NCBI GenBank assembly: GCA_013822265.1
Contig: PNKD01000021.1
Span: 1 to 43,149 of the forward strand
Direction of reading: 5' to 3'
From: Leptothrix sp. (in: b-proteobacteria)
Lineage (GTDB): Bacteria > Pseudomonadota > Gammaproteobacteria > Burkholderiales > Burkholderiaceae_C
DNA: 43,149 nt
Shown piece by piece: positions 17,142 to 24,081 of this stretch. The position numbers and the translations under genes were made by a program. Numbering within the stretch: the first letter of the stretch is position 1; each line of letters opens with the position of its first letter. Under the pieces are notes generated by a model. The model was not told the origin of the DNA, ran no database searches, and saw nothing but the letters and a program-made list of their open reading frames with translations.

Positions 17142-17855
17142 TCAATCAATCAGCCCGAGTCGCAGGGCCTTGAGAACGGCTTGATGCTTGTTTACACACT
17201 TCAGTTTGTGCATCGCATTGTTGATGTGCAGGACGGCGGTGCGTTCGCTGATGCCCAGCACCGCGCCGGCCTCCCAGGCGGTCTTGCCTTCCATGGTCCA
17301 GCGCAGGACTTCCAGCTCACGAGGGGTCAGCGACGGGCGCTCGGGCTGCAGTTCTGCCGGGACCAGCAGACGCAGAGCTGCTTCCTGTGCATGCACCGCA
17401 AACAGTTGCAGATCGGCCACGAGCCGCTGCAGTTTGTTGGCGTCGCCCGGCAGCGGCCGGTTTCGGTCGACGCCGAGCAGGAAGTGCTTGCCTTCGGGCA
17501 GGTGGAGCGCCATCGCGATGCCGGTGCGGTAGCCGAACTGCGCCTGCTGCTCCCAGAGATCGCCTACGCCGTTGGCGACATAGGTGTCCTGGTTCCAGAT
17601 GATCGGCACGGTCTGTCGCTTGCAGTGCTGCAAGACCGGGTCGCGCCTGCCGCTGCTCTTGTCGCTGTACGGCTCGACATAGTTCGTCGGTGTGTTGTCG
17701 ACGGTGACGAGTTCGTAGCGGCCACGCCCGCGATCGATCATCGTGACCGCGGAGACGGTCTCGAATCCGAGTTGCTGCGTGAAGCGCACGACTTCATCGC
17801 GGAACTCCTCACGGTTGCGGGCTTGAAGCACCGCTGAGTAGCCACCCGGGAGCAT
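17142..17855 (-). CDS. LuxR-type regulator with autoinducer-binding domain (no luxI partner in window)
   Basis: This is a cytoplasmic transcription factor of 237 residues, the normal length for acyl-homoserine-lactone receptors. The N-terminal autoinducer-binding domain has Tyr63, Asp72-Pro73, Trp87 and Gly112 at the places of Tyr61, Asp70-Pro71, Trp85 and Gly113 of TraR. The position of Trp57 is Tyr59, a conservative change. The C-terminal helix-turn-helix runs from LTPRELEVLRWTMEG to LKCVNKHQAVLKALRLGL, about 172-234. ATG 17855 is preceded by GAGGAG at ideal spacing. No luxI-type synthase is encoded within the window, so it looks like a solo receptor or one served by a distant synthase. It is transcribed towards the peptide operon. 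Lux-box-like sites lie on both its flanks, suggesting that it controls the peptide genes and itself. Confidence 0.92.
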   Translation of the reverse strand: MLPGGYSAVLQARNREEFRDEVVRFTQQLGFETVSAVTMIDRGRGRYELVTVDNTPTNYVEPYSDKSSGRRDPVLQHCKRQTVPIIWNQDTYVANGVGDLWEQQAQFGYRTGIAMALHLPEGKHFLLGVDRNRPLPGDANKLQRLVADLQLFAVHAQEAALRLLVPAELQPERPSLTPRELEVLRWTMEGKTAWEAGAVLGISERTAVLHINNAMHKLKCVNKHQAVLKALRLGLID

Positions 17856-17870
17856 CGCTCTCCTCGCTCG

Positions 17871-17876
17871 CTGATA
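17871..17876 (-). promoter_or_regulatory. Candidate -10 element of luxR
   Basis: TATCAG on the minus strand (17876-17871) matches TATAAT at four of six positions. It lies about 20 bases beyond the second lux-box-like element. The implied start site would fall very near the ribosome site, giving an unusually short leader, so the assignment is tentative. Confidence 0.3.
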
Positions 17877-17895
17877 CGCTGAAGGTCACCGCTGG

Positions 17896-17915
17896 CCCTG
17901 CAAGGCTTTACAGCT
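17896..17915. promoter_or_regulatory. Second lux-box-like element between luxR and a divergent gene
   Basis: The core CTGTAAAGCCTTGCAG (minus strand, 17913-17898) has the CTGT-N8-ACAG layout with a single half-site mismatch (GCAG). It shares AGCTGTAA with the element before the peptide gene and agrees with it at 11 of 16 core positions. It sits 43 bases from the luxR ATG and 36 bases from the ATG of the divergent 139-residue gene, so it could act on either or both. Confidence 0.55.
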
Positions 17916-17949
17916 TTTCACCGCCGCCTCTTCGACCAAAAATCTCCCC

Positions 17950-18369
17950 ATGCCACATTCAGCACCCCACCAGACTCCAGTTACCGTTCTGCCCTTGGCC
18001 ACCGCATGGGCGCTACGTGCATGGCCGCCTCTATTGTGGCAGGCGACCGGCCCGGAACATGTGCGGTTTCACCACCTTGGCACACGTATCACGCTCATCG
18101 ATGACATGTCGGGTGCATTCGCCGGCCAGACCGTTTGGGCCGCGCAATCGAACGACGGCAAAGCCGGCATGGCGTGGGACTGGGTGCAGATCACGCGCGG
18201 CGTGGTCGCCATCGCCGATCCGATGTCGGTGGTGACCAATGTGCGCCTCGTCGGCGACGAGGGCGAGGTGCTGACGGCGCACCAGGCCGCGCGCTATCTG
18301 AACGAGATGGTGCGCTCGCTGCCGTGGCAGGAAGAAGTGCAGCGCGCGCTGAGCCATCACCTGAACTGA
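17950..18369 (+). CDS. Hypothetical protein divergent from luxR
   Basis: The 139-residue protein is not recognised. It contains the central sequence ITLIDDMSGAFAGQTVWAAQ, DWVQITRGVVAIADPMSVVTNVRLV and a charged helical C-terminus (QEEVQRALSHHLN). No signal peptide or membrane helix is clear, and no LuxI-type motif is present, so it is not an autoinducer synthase. It shares a 94-base divergent control region with luxR, containing a lux-box-like element. The ATG at 17950 has no visible ribosome site, so the true start could lie further in. Being a real gene is supported by its unbiased composition and by the lack of a better frame here. Confidence 0.65.
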   Translation: MPHSAPHQTPVTVLPLATAWALRAWPPLLWQATGPEHVRFHHLGTRITLIDDMSGAFAGQTVWAAQSNDGKAGMAWDWVQITRGVVAIADPMSVVTNVRLVGDEGEVLTAHQAARYLNEMVRSLPWQEEVQRALSHHLN

Positions 18370-18375
18370 CCTGCC

Positions 18376-18400
18376 GCCGGCCGAACTGCGCCGGGCCGGC
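18376..18400. terminator. Hairpin between convergent genes
   Basis: GCCGGCC (18376-18382) can pair with GGCCGGC (18394-18400), giving a 7-base GC stem in the 36 bases between the convergent hypothetical gene and the ABC-2 permease gene. It lacks a T-tract, so it is only a possible bidirectional terminator. Confidence 0.35.
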
Positions 18401-18405
18401 ACCCG

Positions 18406-19572
18406 CTACTTCAGCGCCGCACTGCGCAAGGTGCGCGCCACGAAGACGATGGCCAGCACCGCCATCAGAAAGCAGACGACCACCGAGGGCAACACCTCGG
18501 CCACCCCGGGCCATTCGCCCTTGAGCACCCGGCCCATCAAGGTCGTCTGCGCCAGTGCCGGCGTCCAGAGGTGCCAGGGTGCCGTGCCTTCCTGGTTCAG
18601 CACCGTCACCAAGGGCAGCATCGACACCGCCAGCACCAGCACCGTGGCATTGGCCTGCGCCTCCTTGAAGCTCTTGCAGCGGATGGCAATGGCCATCAGC
18701 ACCGCGGCCAAGGCGCCGGCCAATGGCAGCAGCAGCGCGATGAACCACAGCGCTTCGCCGGGGCCGAATCGAAACATGGCCGCCAGCGCCTCGCTGCGCA
18801 GCAGCCACTGCGCAGGCAGGAAGCTCAGGCACGACAGCACCGCGATCAGCATGCCCACCGTGGCCACCGCGGCCCACTTGCCCAGCACCAGCGCCGTGCG
18901 CGCTGTGGGGTTCATCAGCAGCGGCTCGAGTGAGCCGCGTTCACGTTCGCCCGCCGTGGTGTCCAGCGCGGCGTTGAGGGCGCCATAGAGCACGGCCATG
19001 AGCACGAAGAACGGCACCATGAAGGCCAGCTGCGCCGCGCGCGCGGCCGGGTCGGCGAGGTCACGCTCTTCGACACGCACCGTCTCCAACGCCGAAGCGG
19101 CCACACCCCGCAGCGCCAGTCGCAACATCGCCTGCTCCTGGTTGTAGGCGCGCAGCAAGCGCAGCACGCCGCCGGTACCGCCCTGTGCACGCTGGTTGGC
19201 GGCGCTGGAGACGAGCTCCACGACCGGCGCCTCGCCACGCGCCTCGGTCTCCTGGTAGTCGGCCGGCACGACCAGCACGGGCTGTCCGAACTTGCTGTCC
19301 CGCAGCAGTTGCTCCCAGTGGGGGGGTGCAGCCTTGACGATGTAGGTCTGGCGCTCGAAGTAGTTGCGCAGCGCCGGCGCATGTTCGATGCCGACGGCCA
19401 CGATCTCACGCGCCTCGGAGCGCTTCTCGATGCCGGCCACCAGTTGCGAGATCGCCACCAGCACCAGCGGCCCGATGGCCACCGAACTCAGCAGCACCAT
19501 CAGCAGGGTACGGCGGTCGCGCAGTGCGTCCTTGAACTCCTTGAGGTAGACGACCCAGGCCGCGGCGATCAT
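18406..19572 (-). CDS. ABC-2 type permease, NatB-like
   Basis: This is the membrane subunit of an ABC exporter related to NatB, with 388 residues. The first helix follows MIAAAWVVYLKEFKDALRDRRTLLMVLLSSV, typical for NatB. A large extracytoplasmic domain (about 45-200) comes before five further hydrophobic segments including MVPFFVLMAVLYGALNAALD. The loop ERERGSLEPLLMNPT is a hallmark of ABC-2 permeases. Its ATG (19572) overlaps the stop of the ATPase gene as ATGA. NatAB of Bacillus exports sodium, but members of this group may export other compounds; the substrate is open. Confidence 0.9.
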   Translation of the reverse strand: MIAAAWVVYLKEFKDALRDRRTLLMVLLSSVAIGPLVLVAISQLVAGIEKRSEAREIVAVGIEHAPALRNYFERQTYIVKAAPPHWEQLLRDSKFGQPVLVVPADYQETEARGEAPVVELVSSAANQRAQGGTGGVLRLLRAYNQEQAMLRLALRGVAASALETVRVEERDLADPAARAAQLAFMVPFFVLMAVLYGALNAALDTTAGERERGSLEPLLMNPTARTALVLGKWAAVATVGMLIAVLSCLSFLPAQWLLRSEALAAMFRFGPGEALWFIALLLPLAGALAAVLMAIAIRCKSFKEAQANATVLVLAVSMLPLVTVLNQEGTAPWHLWTPALAQTTLMGRVLKGEWPGVAEVLPSVVVCFLMAVLAIVFVARTLRSAALK

Positions 19573-20357
19573 GCGGCCGCCCCTTCGGCGGCATGGGTGA
19601 CCGATGCCTGCACCGGCCCGAAGGCGAGTTTCACGAAAGTCTCCTCGAAGTCGGTGTCGCCGCTGGCCGCGGCCAGTTCGGCCACGCTGCCCGACGCCAC
19701 CGTGCGGCCCTGCGCCACCACCACCACGTGGTCGCACAAGCGCTCCACCTCCTGCATGATGTGGGTTGAAAAGACGATGCACTTGCCCTCGTCGTCGCGA
19801 AGGCGGCGCAGCGCCTCGCGCAGCGACCGCGTGGCCAGCACGTCGAGGCCATTGGTGGGCTCGTCGAGCACGATGTTGGGCGGGTCGTGCACCAGCGCCC
19901 GGGCCAGCGCCGTCTTCATGCGTTCACCCTGGCTGAAGCCCTCGGTGCGGCGGTCCAGCAGCAGCGTCATGTCCAGCATGTGGGCCAACACATCGGCACG
20001 CGTCGAAGCAGCGGCCTCCGTCATACCCTGCAGGCGGCCGTAGTAGACGATGTTCTCGCGCGCCGTCAGTCGCGGGTACAGGCCGCGCGCGTCGCTCAGC
20101 ACGCCCATGCGCGCCAGCGCGGCAGCGGGGCGCTGGGCGACGTGGATGCCATCCACCAGCACCTCACCACCGTCGGCCTCTATCAAGCCGGCCGCGATGC
20201 GCAGCGTGGTGGTCTTGCCGGCACCGTTGGGGCCCAGCAATCCCGTGATGCGGCCGTCCGCCGCGGTGAAGTCGACAGCCGCCACGGCAAGCACCACGCG
20301 CGCCTTTGCGCCGCGGCCTTGCCTGAAGGCCTTTCGCAATTGCCGAACCTGAATCAC
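19569..20357 (-). CDS. ABC transporter ATP-binding protein, NatA-like
   Basis: This ATPase subunit drives the NatB-like permease encoded next to it. It is 262 residues long, with Walker A GPNGAGKTT, the signature FSQGERMK (a variant of LSGGQ seen in NatA-type proteins), Walker B NIVLDEPTNGLD and an H-loop histidine in FSTHIMQE. The start is GTG 20357, which overlaps the stop of the upstream hydrolase gene as GTGA and gives the usual N-terminus VIQVRQLRKAF. The three genes hydrolase-natA-natB are therefore translationally chained. Confidence 0.92.
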   Translation of the reverse strand: MIQVRQLRKAFRQGRGAKARVVLAVAAVDFTAADGRITGLLGPNGAGKTTTLRIAAGLIEADGGEVLVDGIHVAQRPAAALARMGVLSDARGLYPRLTARENIVYYGRLQGMTEAAASTRADVLAHMLDMTLLLDRRTEGFSQGERMKTALARALVHDPPNIVLDEPTNGLDVLATRSLREALRRLRDDEGKCIVFSTHIMQEVERLCDHVVVVAQGRTVASGSVAELAAASGDTDFEETFVKLAFGPVQASVTHAAEGAAA

Positions 20358-21835
20358 TTTGCGCCCTCCGCGAGAAACGGCACGAATGTCGACGGACGCG
20401 GCACGGACCTCGCGCAGTCGGCGTCGACCCGCAGGGCTTCGTTTTCGGTGGCCGCATCGATGAAGCGGTACAGCGCGTCGCGCATGCAGGGCAAACCCAT
20501 GACACCGTGGCCGGCCTGCGGCACGACGACGTGCCGCGCCTTCACGCCCAGCGCCATGGCCACCCGCTCGCCATGCCGCGGTGGCGTCACCGGGTCGGCA
20601 CCGCCCGACAGCACCAGGGTCGCCGCCGGCGCCGGCGGCAGGCTGTAGAAGGCCGCCGGCACGGGCCCGCGCGGCCAGCCGTCGCAGATGCGCCGGTACT
20701 GTGCCGCGAAGGTGTCGCCAAAGTCGGCGCCCGGCGCATCGGTGGCCTGGGCCAGCCGCGGCAGGTCCTCGGCGCACACCACGGAGAAGTGCATGCCCTC
20801 GGACATACGCATTGCGCGGTCACTGGCGAAGGCGCTCGCCAGGCCAAACAGCCCTTCGAAGCGACCGCTGGCGGCATCGGCCATGGCCTGCGGCAGTGCC
20901 GATGTCAACGCCGGCACATACAACGGCAGCCGCACCAGGCCCAGCACGGTGTCACGCCTCAGCATCAGCCGCTCGGGCCGGCCCGTCAGCGGGTGGGCCA
21001 CCGTCACGGCGCGGGGCAGGCTGTCGAGCAGCGCCGAGAAGTCGGTGCGCAGCGTCGGGTGGCGGCGGCGGCAGCTCTCTTGGGCCTGGCAGGTGGTGAA
21101 CACCGCGTCCAGCGCCGCCTGGTTGTCGGCTGAGAAGGCCGCCGGCAGCGCCATGTCGGGCGGCGCCACGCCATCGATCACCGCCCGCCGCACGGCCTGC
21201 GGAAACTGGCGCATGTAGTCGAGCGCTGCACGCGTGCCATACGAGCCGCCCACCACGTTGACCTGCGCCGCCCCCAATGCCCGGCGCACGGCATCGGCAT
21301 CCTGCATTGCCACCCACGTGGTGTAGTGGCGAAGATCGCCATGCGGCAGCTTCTGCAGATGCGCGCGGCAGGCCTGCAGTCGGCTCGCCTGGCTTGCGGG
21401 GTCGGCGAGCTCTGCCAGCGGAGCACCCGGCGGCGGCTCCTCGCAGGCCAGCGGTGCGCTGCGGCCCGTGCCGCGCTGGTCGATGAGCACGACATCGCGT
21501 CGGTTCAACAGGCGCGCCAGCATGCGGCTCATCGGGCCGGCGAGCGACATGGCCGCCTGACCCGGCCCGCCGGCGAAGAACAGCACCGGATCGGGCTGAC
21601 GCTTGCGCGCCAGCGCCGGCAGCACGGCGTAGTGGACGTCAATCTGCTTGCCCGCCGGCAAGGCGGGGTCGAGTGGGCGGCGCAGCACGCCGCAGTGCGC
21701 CGCGTGCGCGACGCCCGCCAGCCGGCAGGGCTGCAGCCCCGGGCGGGACTCGGCGGCCTGCGCGCCCGCCGCGGCCACGAGCGACATCGTGAGCAGTTGA
21801 GCGGCGGCGATGCCGGTGCGCAGTGGAGTCGTCAT
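20354..21835 (-). CDS. Secreted alpha/beta hydrolase, S33 (tripeptidyl aminopeptidase-like) family
   Basis: This is a periplasmic or secreted serine hydrolase of 493 residues. It starts MTTPLRTGIAAAQLLTMSLV with a signal peptide probably ending at AQAAES. The oxyanion block is VLFFAGGPGQAAMS, followed by DVVLIDQRGTGRS. The nucleophile elbow is VVGGSYGTR, the acidic residue lies in SGGADPVTPP and the histidine in PQAGHGVMG, so a full triad is present. The family includes proline iminopeptidases and TAP-type proteases. It heads a coupled operon with a NatAB-like exporter; a joint role in handling an exported or external peptide is only an inference. Confidence 0.9.
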   Translation of the reverse strand: MTTPLRTGIAAAQLLTMSLVAAAGAQAAESRPGLQPCRLAGVAHAAHCGVLRRPLDPALPAGKQIDVHYAVLPALARKRQPDPVLFFAGGPGQAAMSLAGPMSRMLARLLNRRDVVLIDQRGTGRSAPLACEEPPPGAPLAELADPASQASRLQACRAHLQKLPHGDLRHYTTWVAMQDADAVRRALGAAQVNVVGGSYGTRAALDYMRQFPQAVRRAVIDGVAPPDMALPAAFSADNQAALDAVFTTCQAQESCRRRHPTLRTDFSALLDSLPRAVTVAHPLTGRPERLMLRRDTVLGLVRLPLYVPALTSALPQAMADAASGRFEGLFGLASAFASDRAMRMSEGMHFSVVCAEDLPRLAQATDAPGADFGDTFAAQYRRICDGWPRGPVPAAFYSLPPAPAATLVLSGGADPVTPPRHGERVAMALGVKARHVVVPQAGHGVMGLPCMRDALYRFIDAATENEALRVDADCARSVPRPSTFVPFLAEGAK

Positions 21836-21953
21836 GGCCGCGCATTCTGCGGGCCACGGCAGGTGCCAGGCCGCTGCGACGGATGAAGGGCCCTCCTGCG
21901 CGACCAAGCGCCGGGAACACGCGGCGAATGGCGCCGCAGGGTGTCGGGCCGCG

Positions 21954-22331
21954 TCAGCCCAGCAGGCGCTTCAGCTCACCGCTGGCGATCAGGCGTGCCA
22001 GGTCCTGCGCACCCCCGATCAGCGTGCCCTTGACAAACACCATCGGCATCGTCGGCCAACCCGTCCACATCTTCAGCGCATTGCGGCGCCGCCATTCGCT
22101 GAAGTAGCTGCCGAAGTCGATGTCGTGGTGGGCCACGCCGGCGGCATCCAGCGCGCGGCGCGCCTTCTTCACGAAGGGGTTCTGGGCCATGCCCACCACC
22201 ACCACCGCGTGGCGTTCGACAGCCTCGCGCACCTGCTGCACCGTGGCCGCATGGTGGCCGGCGACGAACTCGCGGATGGCGGGGTGGAGGCGAGCTTCTT
22301 CGAGGACGGTGCGGGGCATGGGGCGGCTCAT
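21954..22331 (-). CDS. Glutaredoxin-fold protein lacking all cysteines
   Basis: The 125-residue protein aligns with monothiol or dithiol glutaredoxins over residues 42-123. VVVVGMAQNPFVKKARRALD stands where glutaredoxins have the CPYC active site, WPTMPMVFVKG equals the TVP/cis-Pro block, and LIGGAQDLARL is the glutathione-binding GG region. The active site reads NPFV (51-54) in place of CPYC, and the protein contains no Cys at all. Thiol redox chemistry is therefore impossible; a scaffolding, glutathione-sensing or binding role may remain. About 40 residues precede the fold. The start at 22331 has GGAAG upstream; a second ATG lies four codons later. It follows the thioredoxin/TPR gene by 20 bases, so both are likely co-transcribed. 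Confidence 0.85.
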   Translation of the reverse strand: MSRPMPRTVLEEARLHPAIREFVAGHHAATVQQVREAVERHAVVVVGMAQNPFVKKARRALDAAGVAHHDIDFGSYFSEWRRRNALKMWTGWPTMPMVFVKGTLIGGAQDLARLIASGELKRLLG

Positions 22332-22351
22332 CAATCGGCAAACTTCCGGCG

Positions 22352-23983
22352 TCAGGCCGTCTTCTTGGCCGCCTTTTTGGCCGCGTCCTTCGCCGCCGAC
22401 TTGAACAGCCCCTGGCAGGCCGCACGCTGGCCCTCCGCCGTGTCGACCCTGGCGCAAACACCGTTCAACTGCGCCTGCAGCCGCTTGATCACGGCCGCCT
22501 GCTTGCCATCGGCGTTCCAGGACACGAGCTTGGTGCCCACGCGCTGCATCGAGCGCACGCTGCGGCCCTCGAAGGCGCCGGGGTCCTTGGCCGCTTCGGC
22601 CAGCAGCTGCGCCGCCGTCTTCTCGATGCGCCCCGCATCCTGCGGTGCCAGGTCGACCAATGCCGTCAAGTAGCCCGAACCCCACTGCAGCCGCGTCGCC
22701 GGGCCCTCGCTCTTCTCGAAGGCCTGGCCGTACCACTGCAGCGCCTCTTCCTTGCGGCCCTGCTTGCGCGCATTGCTGCCCAGCTGGCTCATCAGGTAGT
22801 AGGGCGAGTGGCTCTTGGCGAGGTTGGCCTTCAGCAGCGCCTCGCTCTCGGCCCACAGGCCGGCTGCACCGAGGGCACTGCCGGCCTCGGTGATGACGGC
22901 CTGGCGCTCGTAGCCGTCGGTGATCTCGCGGTCGGCGCGGGCAACGAACTCGCGCACGTCCTTGAGCAGCGGCTCGGGCAGGTTGACCTGCACGCTGTCC
23001 TTGGGCACGCCGAGACGCGCCAGCCGGATGCGGGCGTAGAGCGCGTCCATGCGATTGCCGCGCGACAACGTGGCGTCGGCCTGCAGACGCTGCAGCGCGG
23101 CGTCGTACGCGGCCACCAGCGGCGCACGGCCCGGGCTGCCTTCGGCTTCCAGCGCACGCACGATGTCGGTGGCGCCGCCGGCCACGGCGTCGATGTGCCC
23201 GCGCACCAGTGCCGGGCTTGCCAGCACGCGCTGCACACGCTCGCGCAGCGCGGCGTCGGGCTTGATGCCTTGGCCGTCGTCGCTGGCAGCCAGCGCCTTC
23301 AGCCACAGCCGGGTGGTGATCTCGTTGTCGGCCTGGGCCACGGCCGCCGCGCTGGCCGAGTGACGCAGCGCCAGGTCCACCAGCGTGGACGCCAGGTCGG
23401 CCTTCGGCACCACCTGCGACTCGTCGGTTTCCCAGGAATAGAAGGCCAGCAGCTTCCAGTCACCCGCGGAAAGTGTCTTGCCCGCCAGCGCGTCGGTCAG
23501 CACGGCCTTCACCGGCCGACCGCCGTTCAGGCCCAGCTGCAGCACGGCCAGGGCCTGCGGGGCGTCGACCTCGCCCGGCAGCCGGGTGATCTCCTGGCCC
23601 TCGGGCGTGAACAACACCGTGGTCGGGTAGCCGCCGACCTTGAAGCGCCGTCCCAGCTTCTGCGCGCCGGGGCGGTCGCCGTCGACGTGCACGGCCACGA
23701 AGTTATTCGACAGCGCGGCGAACTCGGCACGGTTGAAGAGCGTGGCCTTGAGCTGGTTGCAGGGCGGACACCAGCTTGCGCCCCAGTACAACAGCACGGG
23801 CTTCTTCTCGGCCCGGGCCTGGGTGAAGGCGCGGGCTATGTCGGCGTCGGTGGCGGCGGGCTGCCAGGCGACGTTGGTGCTGGGGAGGCCGGGGGCGGCG
23901 TGGGCGGGAACGAACAACGAAGCCACCGGCAGTGCCAGCGCGATGGCGAGCGCAAGGACCGACAACGGGCGGGGACTTGACAT
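22352..23983 (-). CDS. Periplasmic thioredoxin-like protein with helical repeat region
   Basis: This exported protein of 543 residues has a signal peptide (LALAIALALPVASLFVPAHA, cleavage near 30). Its thioredoxin domain of about 110 residues has the active site WCPPC near residue 71 and the cis-Pro block GGYPTTVLF. The remaining 350 residues form helical repeats (for example KQGRKEEALQWYGQAFEKS, TPR-like) and end in a Lys/Ala-rich tail. Thioredoxins of this kind reduce or isomerise disulfides in the periplasm; the TPR-like part probably binds a partner. It is divergent from the PrsT gene, with 98 bases between starts, and is followed by the cysteine-free glutaredoxin-like gene. Confidence 0.88.
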   Translation of the reverse strand: MSSPRPLSVLALAIALALPVASLFVPAHAAPGLPSTNVAWQPAATDADIARAFTQARAEKKPVLLYWGASWCPPCNQLKATLFNRAEFAALSNNFVAVHVDGDRPGAQKLGRRFKVGGYPTTVLFTPEGQEITRLPGEVDAPQALAVLQLGLNGGRPVKAVLTDALAGKTLSAGDWKLLAFYSWETDESQVVPKADLASTLVDLALRHSASAAAVAQADNEITTRLWLKALAASDDGQGIKPDAALRERVQRVLASPALVRGHIDAVAGGATDIVRALEAEGSPGRAPLVAAYDAALQRLQADATLSRGNRMDALYARIRLARLGVPKDSVQVNLPEPLLKDVREFVARADREITDGYERQAVITEAGSALGAAGLWAESEALLKANLAKSHSPYYLMSQLGSNARKQGRKEEALQWYGQAFEKSEGPATRLQWGSGYLTALVDLAPQDAGRIEKTAAQLLAEAAKDPGAFEGRSVRSMQRVGTKLVSWNADGKQAAVIKRLQAQLNGVCARVDTAEGQRAACQGLFKSAAKDAAKKAAKKTA

Positions 23984-24081
23984 GGCAGGGGCTCCGGGCG
24001 GGGCAGAAGTCGCGGATTGTGCGACTGATCATGCGGCGGCATCGCCTAGGATGCTCGACGGCTCGAATACCCCCTCCTCAC

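Noticed and set aside
17950..18369. The gene divergent from luxR as a luxI-type synthase
   Set aside because: None of the conserved Arg/Phe/Trp/Asp/Glu pattern of the LuxI N-terminus is present.
19569..20777. A longer NatA start giving a 402-residue protein
   Set aside because: The extra N-terminal part lies in the coding region of the upstream hydrolase and is not protein-like; GTG 20357 overlaps that gene's stop and gives the usual ATPase N-terminus.
23932..24081. Upstream extension of prsT
   Set aside because: It overlaps the coding start of the divergent thioredoxin-like gene and would put a long basic stretch before the signal peptide.
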